A stretch of 59,216 nt of DNA from Parafrankia elaeagni (GTDB lineage: Bacteria > Actinomycetota > Actinomycetes > Frankiales > Frankiaceae), in NCBI RefSeq assembly GCF_000374165.1, contig NZ_KB893733.1, positions 1 through 59,216 on the forward strand, in the 5' to 3' direction. How positions within the stretch are numbered: position 1 is the stretch's first letter; the number at the start of each line of letters is the position of its first letter. Both the position numbers and the translations under genes were made by a program. Below are positions 21,984-32,474 of the stretch, piece by piece. The notes under the pieces were generated by a model, which was not told where the DNA came from, did not search any database, and saw nothing but the letters and a program-made list of their open reading frames with translations.

Positions 21984-22388
21984 CCGGAGGTGTCCTGTCC
22001 ATCTTCAGGGGCCGATGGGGGCGGACGACGCTGTCCGGAGGGCGGCACGACTTCGATGACGGGCTGGTCGTCAGCTCCGCGCCTCTCTCGAGTGTGCCAT
22101 GTGTGCGCCCCATCCGCCGTGATCGCTCATGTCCGCCAGGTCACAGGGATATTTCGGCAGATTTCCTGGACGATCAACGAACCTCCGGTAGAAGGCCCGC
22201 CAGGCGAAACATGTCACAGGAACGCAACATTCTCGTCACCGAGAGCACCATCTGGGGGCAGAGCATCCCGAAGTGGGCGGGGAGCGTGAGGATATCCTGC
22301 CCATCCGCAGTGTACGGATCCAGTTTGCCGTAGATCCGCCGCCAGCCCGCCCGATCTTCGCTGTGGACGTCCGGCGGAAGCCCGGGGC
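21984..22388. other. gltB upstream region between lgt and gltB
   Basis: This 405-bp non-coding stretch is AT-richer than its neighbours, in particular around 22150-22330, which fits the gltBD promoter and leader. A GlnR-like site lies inside it at 22213-22250. I see no small gene and no clear terminator for lgt. Confidence 0.5.
22213..22250. promoter_or_regulatory. candidate GlnR box upstream of gltBD
   Basis: On the + strand GTCAC (22213-22217) is followed after exactly 6 nt by GCAAC (22224-22228), then after 6 nt by a second GTCAC (22235-22239) and after 6 nt by a weak CACCA. This matches the actinobacterial GlnR pattern gTnAC-n6-GaAAc in two tandem units, the second one degenerate. It lies 230-267 bp upstream of gltB. 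GOGAT genes are known targets of nitrogen control, so the position is reasonable; the match was made by eye. Confidence 0.45.
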
Positions 22389-23579
22389 CTAGCGCCCGTC
22401 CTGCGCCGCCGGGCCGGCCGGCTCGGCAGCCCGGTCGCCTGGCCGCTCCTCGTCGCTCGAGGCGGTGGCGCCGCCAGCACCCGTGTCCGCGACGGCGGTC
22501 GCACCGGACCCACCCGCCGGCGAGCCGGTCACGACCGAGGTCGCGGTGGACGCCGGAGCGGTGGACGCCGGGCCGCCGGTAGGCGGCGTGACGGTCTTCG
22601 GCGTGGTGGTAGGTGGCGTGGTCCCTGGTGCGGGGTCGGCGGTGCCCGCCGGCGCGGTCTCCGCCCCGGCGGTGTCGGCGGCGGCGTCCTCGGTGGAGCC
22701 GGTGTCGGAACTGTCGGTGCCGCCCGCCTGCTGCCCACCGGTGCGCCTGGCGCCTCCCGCCACGGCCGGGGACGTCCAGCCGATGTCCGGATCGACGGGA
22801 CGGCGGATCAGGGCGAGGACCAGCAGCGCGATCAGGAAGACCACGATCGAGACCCAGATGTTCACCCGGAGCCCGAGGACCTTCTCGGCGGTGTCGATCC
22901 GCAGCGCCTCGATCCACAACCGGCCGGTCGTGTACAGCGCCACGTACAGGAAGAACAGCCGCCCGCGGCCCAGCCGCCACCGGCGGTCGACCAGCAGCAG
23001 CAGCCCGGCGATGGCCAGGTTCCACAGCGACTCGTAGAGGAAGGTCGGGTGGTAGGTCTCGACCCCCGGGATCATCTGGTGGGCCGGGTCGATGCGGACC
23101 GCCCACGGCAGGTCCGTCGCCCGGCCGTACAGCTCCTGGTTGAACCAGTTGCCCCACCGGCCGATCGCCTGGGCGAGGGCCAGCCCGGGGGCCATCGCGT
23201 CCGCGAACAGGCCGAACGGGACGTCCATGCGCCGGCAGGCGAGCCACGCGCCGAGCGCTCCACCCGCGACGGCCCCCCAGATCGCCAGACCGCCGTTCCA
23301 GACCTCGAAGACCGCGAGGGGGTCGCCGTCCTCGCCGAAGTAGGCGTCGGGGCTGCTGATGACGTGGTAGATCCGCGCGCCGACGATGCCGAACGGGACC
23401 GCCCAGTACGCGACCTCGCTGGCGACCACGGGGTCCACTCCGCGGGCCCGCAGCCGCCGGGCGGTCACGACGACCGCCACGATGATCCCGACGACGATCA
23501 TCAGGGCGTAGGCGCGCAACGGGACGGGTCCCAGATGCACGACCCCTCGGGATGGGCTGGGGATAGCTGCGAGCACCAC
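22389..23579 (-). CDS. lgt: prolipoprotein diacylglyceryl transferase
   Basis: 396 residues. Lgt transfers diacylglycerol from phosphatidylglycerol to the lipobox Cys of prolipoproteins in the cytoplasmic membrane. Seven hydrophobic segments are visible; the Lgt signature is QAIGRWGNWFNQELYGRATD, with the conserved Arg and His region in GIVGARIYHV and ETYHPTFLYES. After the last helix (about residue 285) there is an extra tail of about 110 residues rich in Ala, Gly, Thr and Pro, common in actinobacterial Lgt and probably disordered in the cytosol. The GTG start at 23579 follows trpA by 35 bp, and the pair is likely co-transcribed. Confidence 0.96.
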   Translation of the reverse strand: MVLAAIPSPSRGVVHLGPVPLRAYALMIVVGIIVAVVVTARRLRARGVDPVVASEVAYWAVPFGIVGARIYHVISSPDAYFGEDGDPLAVFEVWNGGLAIWGAVAGGALGAWLACRRMDVPFGLFADAMAPGLALAQAIGRWGNWFNQELYGRATDLPWAVRIDPAHQMIPGVETYHPTFLYESLWNLAIAGLLLLVDRRWRLGRGRLFFLYVALYTTGRLWIEALRIDTAEKVLGLRVNIWVSIVVFLIALLVLALIRRPVDPDIGWTSPAVAGGARRTGGQQAGGTDSSDTGSTEDAAADTAGAETAPAGTADPAPGTTPPTTTPKTVTPPTGGPASTAPASTATSVVTGSPAGGSGATAVADTGAGGATASSDEERPGDRAAEPAGPAAQDGR

Positions 23580-23614
23580 GAGCGTCAGGCTATCCCCGTC
23601 CCTGTCCGCGCCTG

Positions 23615-24538
23615 TCAGGCGGATGCCGCGCGCACGCCGGCGGCGAGCTCCGCCGCGAGTCGGGTGACCGCGTCGACACCACCCCCGCCGCCTTCGCCTT
23701 CGCCGTCACCGGTGGCGAGGGCGCGGACGAGCGCGGAACCCACGATCACGCCGTCGGCGAAGCCGGCGACCTCCGCGGCCTGTGCCCCGGTGCTCACGCC
23801 CAGGCCGACAGCCACCGGCAGGGTCGTCACCTCGCGTACCCGGGTGACGAGGTCACCGGCCCGGGCCCCGACCGCCGCCCGGGCACCGGTGACGCCCATC
23901 GTCGACGCCGCGTAGACAAAGCCGCGGCTGTGCGACGTGACCAGGCGCAGTCGCTGCGGAGTCGAGCTCGGCGCGACCAGGAAGACGGGGTCGATCGCGT
24001 GGGTGGCGCAGGCCGCGAGCCAGGGGCCGGCCTCCTCCGGCGGCAGGTCGGGCGTGATCGCCCCGGCCCCTCCGGCCGACGCCAGGTCGGCGGCGAACGC
24101 CTCCAGGCCGTACCTCTCCACCGGGTTCCAGTAGGTCATGACCACGGTGGGGGCGCCCGTGTCGGCGACCGCCTCGACCGTGCGCAGCACGTCACGGGTG
24201 GTGACGCCGCCGCGCAGCGCCACGTCCGCGGCGTCCTGGATGACCGGGCCGTCCATGGTCGGGTCCGAGTAGGGCAGGCCGACCTCGACGAGGTCCACGC
24301 CTGCCGCGACCATCGCCCGCATCGCGGCGATGCCCCGCTCCACGGTCGGGAACCCGGCGGGGAGGTAGCCCACCAGGACAGCCCGCCCCTGTGCCCGGGC
24401 CGCCGCGAAGACCTCGTCCAGCGGGCTGCGCCCGGCCCGGGCCGCCTCCCGCCCGGCCGGGACCGGCCGGGCCGCCGCTGCCGGGCCGCCGGCAGGCTGC
24501 CCCTGGGCCGGCTGGTCGTGTGCCAACTGACTGCGCAC
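23615..24538 (-). CDS. trpA: tryptophan synthase alpha subunit
   Basis: 307 residues. It cleaves indole-3-glycerol phosphate to indole for the beta subunit. Catalytic Glu and Asp are in VEVGLPYSDPTMDGP; the phosphate-binding loops are GFVYAASTMGVTG and VAVGLGVSTGAQAAEV. The first 40 residues are a Gln/Ala/Pro-rich extension not typical of TrpA, so the native start may be later. The GTG at 24538 has GAGGAAC upstream. The frame is open further 5' but there it overlaps trpB. Confidence 0.96.
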   Translation of the reverse strand: MRSQLAHDQPAQGQPAGGPAAAARPVPAGREAARAGRSPLDEVFAAARAQGRAVLVGYLPAGFPTVERGIAAMRAMVAAGVDLVEVGLPYSDPTMDGPVIQDAADVALRGGVTTRDVLRTVEAVADTGAPTVVMTYWNPVERYGLEAFAADLASAGGAGAITPDLPPEEAGPWLAACATHAIDPVFLVAPSSTPQRLRLVTSHSRGFVYAASTMGVTGARAAVGARAGDLVTRVREVTTLPVAVGLGVSTGAQAAEVAGFADGVIVGSALVRALATGDGEGEGGGGGVDAVTRLAAELAAGVRAASA

Positions 24539-24620
24539 CGTGGGTCCGTTCCTCGTCGTGATGATCGGGCGGGGGTGATCGGGCGGAGGTGGGGGCACCC
24601 GGGTCGGGGCCCCCACCCGG

Positions 24621-25988
24621 CTAGCCGGCGTCCGGGTCCAGCAGGTCGAACCAGCGGGCGGCGGTGTCGACGTCCTTGTCGCCGCGGCCGGAGCAGTTGA
24701 CCAGGACGACGCCGTCGGGGCCGAGCTCGCGGGCCACCTCGAACGCGCCGGCGAAGGCGTGGGCGCTCTCGATCGCGACGAGGATGCCCTCGGTGCGCGC
24801 CACCAGCGCCAGCGCCTCCATCGCGGCCGCGTCGTCGACCACCCGGTAGCTGGCGCGGCCGGTCTCGTGCAGCAGCGCGTGCTCGGGGCCGATGCCGGGA
24901 TAGTCGAGCCCGGCCGAGATCGAGTGCGAGACCTGGGTCTGCCCGTCGGCGTCCTGCAGCAGGAAGGTCCGCATGCCGTGCAGCACTCCGGGCGCCCCGC
25001 CGGCGATCGCGGCCGCGTGCCGGCCGCTGGCCACTCCGTCGCCACCGGCCTCACAGCCGATCAGCGCCACCTCGGCGTCCGGGATGAAGCGGTGGAAGAC
25101 ACCCATGGCGTTGGACCCCCCGCCGACGCAGGCGACGACCGCGTCAGGGAGCCGACCGAGCAGGTCGAGGGTCTGCTGGCGGGCCTCGACGCCGATGATG
25201 CGCTGGAAGTCCCGCACCATCATCGGGAAGGGGTGGGGCCCCATGACCGACCCGATGCAGTAGTGGGTCGAGTCGACCGTGGCCACCCAGTCGCGCATGG
25301 CCTCGTTGATGGCGTCCTTCAGGGTGCGGCTGCCCGACGCGACGGCGACGACCTCCGCGCCGAGCAGGCGCATCCGGGCCACGTTGAGGGCCTGCCGGCG
25401 GGTGTCCTCCTCGCCCATGTAGACGACGCACTCCAGCCCCAGCAGGGCGCAGGCGGTCGCCGTGGCCACCCCGTGCTGGCCGGCGCCCGTCTCGGCGATG
25501 ACGCGCGTCTTGCCCATCCGGCGGGTGAGCAGGCACTGGCCGAGCACATTGTTGATCTTGTGTGAGCCGGTGTGCGCGAGGTCCTCCCGCTTGAGCAGGA
25601 TGCGTGCGCCACCGATCCGCTCGGTCAGCCGGGCCGCCGAGGTCAGCGGGGTCGGCCGACCGGCGTAGGACGCCAGCAGGCCGTCGAGCTCGGCGGTGAA
25701 CGCCGGGTCGACCCGGGCGGCCTCGTAGGCGGCCGAGAGCTCGTCGAGGGCGGCGAACAGCGCCTCCGGCACGAACCGGCCGCCGAACCGGCCGAAGTGG
25801 CCGGACGTGTCCGGCACCGCCTGCCAGCTCTCGGCGGCTCGGGCGGGCGACCAGTCTCCGGCGGCACCCGCGGCATGCTGGTCGGCCGCGTCGGCGGCGC
25901 GGGAGGAGTCGGCGAACGTTCCGGTGGGTCGAGCTGTCACGGCCCCGACTGTACCGGCGCCCACCCCCACCGAGGTGGCGTGCGCCAC
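24621..25988 (-). CDS. trpB: tryptophan synthase beta subunit
   Basis: 455 residues. This PLP enzyme condenses indole with serine. The Schiff-base Lys is in HTGSHKINN; other family marks are [32 protein letters not shown], the Gly-rich phosphate loop [10 protein letters not shown], and the C-terminal [12 protein letters not shown]. An N-terminal extension of about 55 residues precedes the usual start of homology ([14 protein letters not shown]), so an internal start is possible. It sits 57 bp after trpC and 82 bp before trpA. Confidence 0.97.
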   Translation of the reverse strand: MAHATSVGVGAGTVGAVTARPTGTFADSSRAADAADQHAAGAAGDWSPARAAESWQAVPDTSGHFGRFGGRFVPEALFAALDELSAAYEAARVDPAFTAELDGLLASYAGRPTPLTSAARLTERIGGARILLKREDLAHTGSHKINNVLGQCLLTRRMGKTRVIAETGAGQHGVATATACALLGLECVVYMGEEDTRRQALNVARMRLLGAEVVAVASGSRTLKDAINEAMRDWVATVDSTHYCIGSVMGPHPFPMMVRDFQRIIGVEARQQTLDLLGRLPDAVVACVGGGSNAMGVFHRFIPDAEVALIGCEAGGDGVASGRHAAAIAGGAPGVLHGMRTFLLQDADGQTQVSHSISAGLDYPGIGPEHALLHETGRASYRVVDDAAAMEALALVARTEGILVAIESAHAFAGAFEVARELGPDGVVLVNCSGRGDKDVDTAARWFDLLDPDAG

Positions 25989-26045
25989 CAGCCGGGCGGC
26001 CGGGGGCGCACTCCGCCGGCCGGTCGGCCGGCGGGCACCCGTGAC

Positions 26046-26852
26046 TCAGTGAGCGATGCGGGTGGCCGGATGGGTTCCGGCGGTCACCAGGTCGGCGACG
26101 AACTGGCGCGGGTCCCCGCCCGTCACGGCGGCCTCCCCGACAAGGACGGCATCCGCACCGGCACCCGCGAAGTGGAGCAGGTCGTGCGGCCCGCGCACAC
26201 CGGACTCCGCCACCTTCAGCACGCCGGACGGAACCATCGGGGCGAGGCGCCCGAAGGTGTCCCGGTCGACCTCGAGCGTCCGCAGGTTGCGGGCGTTGAT
26301 CCCGATCAGCCGGGCACCCGCGTCCAGCGCCCGCACCATCTCGGCCTCGTCGTGCACCTCGATCAGCGCGGTCATGCCGAGCGACTCGATCCGCTCCAGC
26401 AGGCCGATCAGCCGAGGCTGGTCGAGCGCGGCCACGATCAGCAGGACCATGTCCGCACCGTGGGCCCGCGCCTCGAGCACCTGGTACGGAGAGACCACGA
26501 AGTCCTTGCGCAGCACCGGTATGTCGACCGCGACCCGGACAGCGTCCAGGTCTGCGAGCGAACCACCGAAGCGCCGCCGTTCCGTGAGGACGCTCACCGC
26601 CGCCGCACCCGCCTGCTCATAGAGCGAGGCGAGCCCGGCCGGGTCGCTGATCGTCGCCAGCGCACCCTTCGACGGCGAGCGGCGCTTGATCTCCGCGATC
26701 ACCGATACCCGGGGTGCACGCAGCACCGCCAGCGCGTCCCGTGCATCCGGTACGCGTTCCACTCGTTGCTTGAGAGCTGCCAGGGACGTTGCTCGCTCGC
26801 GTTCGGCCAGATCTGCTCTGACCCCGTCGAGGATCTCGTCGAGAGCGTTCAT
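26046..26852 (-). CDS. trpC: indole-3-glycerol phosphate synthase
   Basis: 268 residues, normal for monofunctional TrpC. It closes 1-(2-carboxyphenylamino)-1-deoxyribulose phosphate to indole glycerol phosphate. Key residues are in [13 protein letters not shown], the catalytic Lys region [32 protein letters not shown] and [12 protein letters not shown]. The ATG at 26852 gives [18 protein letters not shown], the canonical N-terminus; an upstream in-frame ATG would add about 97 residues of no recognisable family. Confidence 0.97.
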   Translation of the reverse strand: MNALDEILDGVRADLAERERATSLAALKQRVERVPDARDALAVLRAPRVSVIAEIKRRSPSKGALATISDPAGLASLYEQAGAAAVSVLTERRRFGGSLADLDAVRVAVDIPVLRKDFVVSPYQVLEARAHGADMVLLIVAALDQPRLIGLLERIESLGMTALIEVHDEAEMVRALDAGARLIGINARNLRTLEVDRDTFGRLAPMVPSGVLKVAESGVRGPHDLLHFAGAGADAVLVGEAAVTGGDPRQFVADLVTAGTHPATRIAH

Positions 26853-27228
26853 CGCCCCGCGCTCGCGCCACTCACGGCCATGCCGCCGATGGTAGGGCAG
26901 GCACGCGGTGCTGGCCCGCCGCCCCCGCCCATGGCGCCACCCGGTCACCACCCGTTGTTGTTCTCGTGTTGATCCGAACGATGTGCAGGCTCCTGACATT
27001 GACGTCGAGGCCAGACAGAACAGACGTATCCCCCGACAGGTGACAGACCGGGTTACTTCCGTAGTCGTGGGCCCGTTGCTAGTACCACCCGCAGCGACCG
27101 TGCGGACACGCCCCGAAACGGGCACCGATCGGCCGCCCGACACGCCTGCGACCCCATTGCGTTGACGGCCCGCACCCGGCCCGTATCATCGAACACACGT
27201 TCGAAGACAAGTGCTACCGGGAGGCGTG
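26853..27228. other. divergent promoter region between trpC and the coiled-coil gene
   Basis: 376 bp separating trpC (- strand) from the + strand gene at 27229. It must hold the trpCBA promoter and contains the SOS box at 27189-27204. I looked for a short Trp-rich leader peptide on the - strand and found none that ends before trpC, so there is no evidence for classical attenuation here. Confidence 0.5.
27189..27204. promoter_or_regulatory. perfect actinobacterial SOS (LexA) box
   Basis: TCGAAC-ACAC-GTTCGA exactly matches the LexA consensus TCGAAC-N4-GTTCGA of mycobacteria and related actinobacteria. It ends 24 bp before the ATG at 27229, where LexA would block the promoter of the + strand coiled-coil gene. 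It is too far (about 337 bp) from trpC to be its likely operator. Confidence 0.8.
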
Positions 27229-27870
27229 ATGAGGGAACTGGCCGACGTGCCGCGGAGCGACCAGCCGACGGGCCAGGATGCCGCCGTCCCGGCATCAGGG
27301 TCAGATCCGGCCGGTCCGGCGTCGTGGGGCGGCGGGTCCGCGGAGCCCCTGGCGGGGTGGGCCACGGCCGCCTCACGGGTCGCTCGGCGCGCCGGCGCCC
27401 CTCGCGGAGGCTCCTACGGGCGGCCCGGTCCGAGCGGGCCGGAAGGTGGTATGGAGGAGAGGACGGAACGGAATGCACGATCATCGCCGTACCCGCCGGG
27501 CGGGCCGCCGCGCGGCCTCGCGCCCCGGGTTCCGGTGGGTGTCACGGCTGCCGAGCCCTCGGGCGCGCCAGCGCCCGGCGCAGCGGCCACCACGGCCCCC
27601 GGCCCGGTGGCGGGCCCCGCGAAGGCTGCCGGCAGCCCGGCGGACCACACCCGGATCAGGGCCCGGCTCGAGGAGCTCGACCAGCGCATCGCCCGGATCG
27701 ACGTGCTCATCGGTCTGATCGAGGCGGACGTCGAGCGCAACCGTCTGCTGCTCGACGCGGTCGGGGCGGTCGGCGGCTACCAGCCACGCCGGTTCCCGGC
27801 GCCGCGGGTCGCGGGTGGGCCGGGCCCGGGGTCCCCGCTCCGCCCGGGCGGAGCGGAGGTTCCCCGATGA
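27229..27870 (+). CDS. hypothetical protein with C-terminal coiled coil, probably LexA-regulated
   Basis: 213 residues, no recognised family. The first 135 are low-complexity Pro/Gly/Ala/Arg-rich sequence. Residues about 145-180 form an amphipathic helix (ARLEELDQRIARIDVLIGLI then EADVERNRLLLDAVGAV) with heptad-like Leu/Ile spacing, followed by a short GGYQPRRFPAPR tail. There is no signal peptide or TM helix. The ATG at 27229 is chosen for GGGAGG 6-8 nt upstream; an upstream in-frame start would add only 6 residues. A perfect SOS box 24 bp before the start suggests induction by DNA damage. It ends directly at the converging Trp-associated membrane gene. Confidence 0.65.
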   Translation: MRELADVPRSDQPTGQDAAVPASGSDPAGPASWGGGSAEPLAGWATAASRVARRAGAPRGGSYGRPGPSGPEGGMEERTERNARSSPYPPGGPPRGLAPRVPVGVTAAEPSGAPAPGAAATTAPGPVAGPAKAAGSPADHTRIRARLEELDQRIARIDVLIGLIEADVERNRLLLDAVGAVGGYQPRRFPAPRVAGGPGPGSPLRPGGAEVPR

Positions 27871-28518
27871 TCAGGTGGGGTCCTGGCCCCGCTCGATGGC
27901 ATCCCAGGCGTCGACGGGTGCGGCTACACGGGCCTGGTAACGGCCGGACATGGCCGGCCAGGTCCCGGCGCGGGCGACGACGATCGCGCCCGTGACCGCC
28001 AGCACGAGCCCGCCCAGCACCGCGAACCACGGCCCGGCACCGCTCGACAGCCCGAGGATGGCCGGTTCCCCCACGGGCACCACGGCCTGGACCTCGTCCG
28101 TGCCGCGAACTGCCCCCTCAGGGTCGAGAGCGATGCCACCGGCGGTCAGCACGATGCCGAGACCGGCGAGCACGACCAGCACGCCGACCACGATCCGCCC
28201 CAGGCGCCGGGTGGCGATGATCGCCACGGTCCCGGCGAGACCCAGCAGTGCCAGCCCGGTGACGGCCGGCGCCAGGGACCCGCCTGACCAGCTGACGGGC
28301 AACGGCGCCGCCACCACCTCGTTTCCCGCTCCGGTCGCCGCCTGCACCCGGGCGGAGACCCAGGTGGAGCCGGCGCTGAACAGGACGGCGGCGGAACCGA
28401 GCAGGCAGGCGACGACGGCGAGTGCCCGCTCCCGGCGGGCACGCCGGCCCGGCCCGGAGATCGGGGCCGGGCCGGGTGGTGTCGCGCCGGCGGGCGACGA
28501 CCCGGCGGGGGGTGTCAT
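27871..28518 (-). CDS. Trp biosynthesis-associated membrane protein
   Basis: 215 residues. It matches the actinobacterial Trp-operon-associated membrane family (TIGR02234/PF09534 type) in size, layout and position after trpE. Four hydrophobic segments are visible: LAVVACLLGSAAVLFSAG, LAPAVTGLALLGLAGTVAII, IVVGVLVVLAGLGIVLTAGG and WFAVLGGLVLAVTGAIVVA. A conserved TWVSAR-like motif follows the first helix. Its function is unknown. The ATG overlaps the trpE stop (ATGA), so it is translationally coupled to trpE. Confidence 0.85.
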   Translation of the reverse strand: MTPPAGSSPAGATPPGPAPISGPGRRARRERALAVVACLLGSAAVLFSAGSTWVSARVQAATGAGNEVVAAPLPVSWSGGSLAPAVTGLALLGLAGTVAIIATRRLGRIVVGVLVVLAGLGIVLTAGGIALDPEGAVRGTDEVQAVVPVGEPAILGLSSGAGPWFAVLGGLVLAVTGAIVVARAGTWPAMSGRYQARVAAPVDAWDAIERGQDPT

Positions 28519-30125
28519 ACCGGCGGGCGGAGGGACTCCGCCACCTCGACCGCGCGGAGCACCGCGGCGGCCTTGGTCCGGCTCTCCAGGTCCTCCGACG
28601 CGGGCACGGAGTCCGCGACGATTCCCGCGCCGGCCTGCACGTAGGCCATGCCGGACCGCAGCACCGCGGTGCGGATGGCGATGGCGGTGTCCAGGTCACC
28701 GCCGAAGTCGAGATAGCCGACCACACCCCCGTAGAGGCCCCGCCGTGTCGGTTCGAGCTCGTCGATGATCTCCATCGCCCGCACCTTGGGCGCACCGGAC
28801 AGGGTGCCCGCGGGGAAGGTCGCCGCGAGCACGTCGATGGCGCTGCGGTCGGGCTCGACCTGCCCGATCACCGTGGAGACGATGTGCATGATGTGCGAGA
28901 ACCGCTCGACCGCGGCGAACTCGACCACCCGTACCGAGCCGGGAACGCAGACCCGCCCCAGGTCGTTGCGGACCAGATCGACCAGCATGACGTGCTCGGA
29001 TCGTTCCTTGGGATCGGCGAGCAGCTGGGCGGCCAGTTCGGCGTCGCGTTCCGGGGTGCCGCCGCGCGGCCGGCTGCCGGCGATCGGGTGCAGCAGTGCC
29101 CGCCGGCCCGTGACCTTGACGTGCGCCTCCGGCGAGGAGCCCACCACGTCGTGATCGGCGAACCTCAGCAGGTACATGTACGGGCTGGGGTTGGAGGCGC
29201 GCAGCACCCGGTAGACGTCGAGCGCGTCCGCGGTGGTGGGGCGCTCGAACCGCTGGGAGATGACGATCTGGAAGCACTCCCCGGCCCGGATCTCCTCGAT
29301 GGACCGCTCGACGGCGCGGTGGAACCCGCCGGGTTCGGTGGCCGAGACGAAGTCGCGGACACCCGTGACCGCCCCCGTGGTGGTCGCGACGGTCGGCTCG
29401 CTCCACTTGCCGAGATCTGCCGTCATCACCTCGATGCGGTGCACCGCGTCGTCATAGGCCGCGTCGAGCTCGGCCCGCCGGGTGGCGGCCTGCCGGGTGG
29501 CGGCCTGCCGCCCCGTCCGCGGGTCGCCCGGTTGGCTGTCGCCCGGCTCCGGCGGCGGATCCGCGGCGCCCCGCGGGCGGGTGGCGCCGGTGAAGACGTT
29601 CGCGACCAGCTGGCAGGAGCCGTCGGTGTGGTCGAGGACGGCGAGGTCCGTCGTCAGCAGCATCCTCAGCTCGGGGATGCCGAGGTCGTCGGCAGCGTTG
29701 GCGGGCAGCCGCTCGATGCGCCGGACGATGTCGTAGGACAGGTAGCCGACCAGCCCGCCGAGCAGGGGCGGGGTGCCCTCCGGGCGCGGCGAGCAGAGCT
29801 GGCGCTCCACCGCGCGCAGAACCTCGAGCGGGTCGCCCCCCTCGGGAACGCCGGGCGGCGGGGCGCCGTCGACCCACACGGCCTGGCCGTCACGCTCGGT
29901 GAGAGTGGCCGCGGCCCGGACGCCGACGAACGAGTACCGCGACCACATGCCGCCGTGCTCGGCGGACTCCAGCAGGAAGGTTCCCGGGCCGCCGGCCAGC
30001 TTGCGGTAGACCCCGACCGGGGTCTCCCCGTCGGCGAGCAGGCGCCGGGACACCGCCACGACGGCCTGCCGGGCCGCGAGCTCGTGGAACTCCTCCCGAC
30101 TCGGGATGATCTCGCCGGTCGTCAT
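28515..30125 (-). CDS. trpE: anthranilate synthase component I
   Basis: 536 residues. It converts chorismate and ammonia to anthranilate together with a glutaminase subunit not present in this window. The feedback-inhibition LLES element is present (about residue 50). The chorismate-binding domain includes [54 protein letters not shown] and [15 protein letters not shown] low-complexity insertion with a duplicated RQAAT lies between the two domains (about 210-225). The ATG at 30125 overlaps the hisI stop (ATGA). Confidence 0.97.
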   Translation of the reverse strand: MTTGEIIPSREEFHELAARQAVVAVSRRLLADGETPVGVYRKLAGGPGTFLLESAEHGGMWSRYSFVGVRAAATLTERDGQAVWVDGAPPPGVPEGGDPLEVLRAVERQLCSPRPEGTPPLLGGLVGYLSYDIVRRIERLPANAADDLGIPELRMLLTTDLAVLDHTDGSCQLVANVFTGATRPRGAADPPPEPGDSQPGDPRTGRQAATRQAATRRAELDAAYDDAVHRIEVMTADLGKWSEPTVATTTGAVTGVRDFVSATEPGGFHRAVERSIEEIRAGECFQIVISQRFERPTTADALDVYRVLRASNPSPYMYLLRFADHDVVGSSPEAHVKVTGRRALLHPIAGSRPRGGTPERDAELAAQLLADPKERSEHVMLVDLVRNDLGRVCVPGSVRVVEFAAVERFSHIMHIVSTVIGQVEPDRSAIDVLAATFPAGTLSGAPKVRAMEIIDELEPTRRGLYGGVVGYLDFGGDLDTAIAIRTAVLRSGMAYVQAGAGIVADSVPASEDLESRTKAAAVLRAVEVAESLRPPV

Positions 30126-30544
30126 CGAGTCGCTCCCGTCGTCGGCACGGGCGCCTGGCTCGCGGTCGGCGCCGTGTCGGCCCGCTCGGGGCCGAGCGGG
30201 AGCTCTCGGCCGGTGAAGCAGGTCCGCTCCCCGGTGTGGCAGGCGGGGCCGGTCTGGTCCACCCGGACGAGCACGGTGTCGCCGTCGCAGTCGAGCGCGA
30301 CCGAACGCACCTGTTGGACGTGCCCACTGGTGTCGCCCTTGACCCAGTACTCGGAACGGCTCCGGCTCCAGTAGGTGGCGCGGCCGGTGGTGAGCGTGCG
30401 GTGCAGCGCCTCGTCGTCCATCCAGCCGACCATGAGGACCTCCCCGGTGTCGTGCTGCTGGGCGACGGCCGGGAACAGGCCGGCGCTGTCGCGTTTGAGC
30501 CGGCGGGCGATGGTGGGATCCAGACGGGAGGCGCGTGCGGTCAC
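30122..30544 (-). CDS. hisI: phosphoribosyl-AMP cyclohydrolase
   Basis: 140 residues. It opens the adenine ring of PR-AMP in histidine biosynthesis. Family marks are [40 protein letters not shown], and metal ligands in DCDGDTVL and CHTGERTCF. It is the monofunctional form without the HisE domain. The GTG at 30544 gives the usual N-terminus. It shares ATGA with trpE, an arrangement known in Streptomyces-like genomes. Confidence 0.95.
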   Translation of the reverse strand: MTARASRLDPTIARRLKRDSAGLFPAVAQQHDTGEVLMVGWMDDEALHRTLTTGRATYWSRSRSEYWVKGDTSGHVQQVRSVALDCDGDTVLVRVDQTGPACHTGERTCFTGRELPLGPERADTAPTASQAPVPTTGATR

Positions 30545-30710
30545 CCGCCCATTCTGCCCGCCGCGGCCCGGCCGGCCGTGTCCCCGCCGGCACCGGCCGG
30601 CCGCAGACGCTGCCGGCCGCCGACCGGACACCCGTCGAGCCGCCTTCCGGGCGGGCCGCCGGAGTCGCGGCCGCCTGCCACGCGGGCCGCCGCGCGTCGG
30701 CCGGCAGCGG

Positions 30711-32474
30711 TCAGCCGGCCGTGACTCCGGCGGCCCAGGATTCGTGCAGGCGCCGGTAGACGCCGGGGACGGCGACGAGATCCGCATGCGCCCCGCGCTG
30801 GACCACCCGGCCGGCGTCCATCACGATCACGTCGTCGGCCGCCTCGGCGGTCGACAGCCGGTGCGCGATCGTGACCGAGGTCCGGTGCCTGGTCAGTGCG
30901 AGGAGCGCCGCGGCGATCCGCACCTCGGTCGCGGGGTCGACGGCGGAGGTCGCCTCGTCGAGGACGAGCAGGTCGGGGTCGGCCAGCTGGGCGCGGGCCA
31001 GCGCGACGAGCTGTCGTTCGCCGGCGGAGAGCAGCTCTCCGCGTTCACCGACCGGTGTGCGGATACCGGCGGGCAGGCCGGCGAGCCAGTCCCCGAGTCC
31101 CAGCTCCACGAATGCCCCCTCGATCTGCGCGTCGGTGGCGTCGGGCCGCCCGTAGCGGGCGTTGTCCGCGATGGAGAGGTCGAACAGGAAGCCGTCCTGC
31201 GGCACCATGACCACGCGGCGGCGCAGCGAGCCGAAGCGCACGTCGGAGAGGGGGACACCGCCGATCAGCACTGTTCCGCTGGTCGGGTCCATGAGGCGGG
31301 TCAGCAGCTTGGCCAGAGTCGTCTTGCCGGAGCCGGTCTCGCCGACGACGGCCACCCGGCCGCGCGGCGCGAGGTCGAGGGTGACCTCGTGCAGGACCGG
31401 AGGGCCGCCGGGGTAGGCGAAGCCGACCCCGTCGAAGCGGACACCGAGCGGGCCGGCGGGCAGCGCGCGGCCCGCGCCGTCCGCGGCCGGGTCACGGATG
31501 TCCGTGGGGGTGTCCAGGACGTCGAGGACACGGCGAAGCCCGGCGAGGGCGTTGGAGCCCTCGTTGAGCACCTCGGTCAGCGACTGGATCGGCATGATGA
31601 ACAGGGTCAGCAGGAACAGGAACGCCACCAGCTGACCGGTGGTCAGCGAACCGTCGACACCGAGCAGCACGCCCACCACGACCACCGCCGCCGTGGTCAG
31701 CGCCGCGACGCCCTCGACGCCCGCGAACACCCCGGCCACCAGCGTCTGCGCGCCGGTCTGCGCGGAACGGTAGTTCTCCACCGTGGTGTCGATGCGGTGG
31801 GCGGTGCGGTCCTGCGATCCGTAGGCCCGCACGACCTGGGCACCGACCACCGACTCGGCGATCGCGCCGAGCATGTCACCGACCCGTTCGCGGACCACGC
31901 CGTACCGGCGGGCCAGCCGCCGCTGGAAGCGGTGGGTGGCCAGGACCAGCGGGACGAAGAAGGCGTACACGAGCAGGGCGAGCTGCCAGGAGTAGACGAA
32001 CATCAGGACCGTGGCGATCAGCATCTGCCCCGAGGCGACGATCAGCATCACGCCGCCGAACTGCAGGAACTGCGACATCGTGTCGACGTCGCTGGTCACC
32101 CGCGAGGTCAGCGACCCGCGCCGCTGTTCGGACTGGCTCAGCATCGACAGGTCGTGGACATGGCGGAACGCGCGGATCCGCAGTGTGGCCAGCGCGCTCT
32201 CCGAGATCCGGTAGAGCCGCACGTTCATCCGGAACGCCGCGAAGCCGGTGACCAGGATCGCGACGGCCGCGACAGCGACGGATGTCCCGACCAGGCCGAG
32301 GTCGGCGCCGTCGTCCCCGACACCGCGGTCGAGCGTCTGCTGGACGACCACCGGGATGACCACCTTGCCGACAGTGGCGAGAGCGGCCAGCGAGAGCGTC
32401 CCGAGGATACCGGCGGTCAGTTCCGGCACCAGCCGACGCAGGCGGCCGGCAGTCGCCACCAGGCCGTCGCTCAT
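30711..32474 (-). CDS. ABC exporter half-transporter, subunit B (canonical Walker B)
   Basis: 587 residues: an ABC transmembrane domain of six helices (1-310) followed by an ATPase domain. Walker A is GETGSGKTT, the signature is degenerate (LSAGERQ instead of LSGGQ), Walker [13 protein letters not shown] keeps the catalytic Glu, and the switch His is in TIAHRLST. The ATG overlaps the upstream subunit by ATGA, so the two are made together and should form a heterodimeric multidrug or lipid-type exporter in the cytoplasmic membrane. The degenerate signature complements the altered Walker B and H-loop of the partner. The substrate is unknown. Confidence 0.9.
   Translation of the reverse strand: MSDGLVATAGRLRRLVPELTAGILGTLSLAALATVGKVVIPVVVQQTLDRGVGDDGADLGLVGTSVAVAAVAILVTGFAAFRMNVRLYRISESALATLRIRAFRHVHDLSMLSQSEQRRGSLTSRVTSDVDTMSQFLQFGGVMLIVASGQMLIATVLMFVYSWQLALLVYAFFVPLVLATHRFQRRLARRYGVVRERVGDMLGAIAESVVGAQVVRAYGSQDRTAHRIDTTVENYRSAQTGAQTLVAGVFAGVEGVAALTTAAVVVVGVLLGVDGSLTTGQLVAFLFLLTLFIMPIQSLTEVLNEGSNALAGLRRVLDVLDTPTDIRDPAADGAGRALPAGPLGVRFDGVGFAYPGGPPVLHEVTLDLAPRGRVAVVGETGSGKTTLAKLLTRLMDPTSGTVLIGGVPLSDVRFGSLRRRVVMVPQDGFLFDLSIADNARYGRPDATDAQIEGAFVELGLGDWLAGLPAGIRTPVGERGELLSAGERQLVALARAQLADPDLLVLDEATSAVDPATEVRIAAALLALTRHRTSVTIAHRLSTAEAADDVIVMDAGRVVQRGAHADLVAVPGVYRRLHESWAAGVTAG

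Noticed and set aside
26853-27143. N-terminal extension or leader peptide for trpC
   Set aside because: The in-frame extension has no homology, and no short Trp-rich peptide with its own stop could be found, so neither an extended TrpC nor an attenuator is supported.
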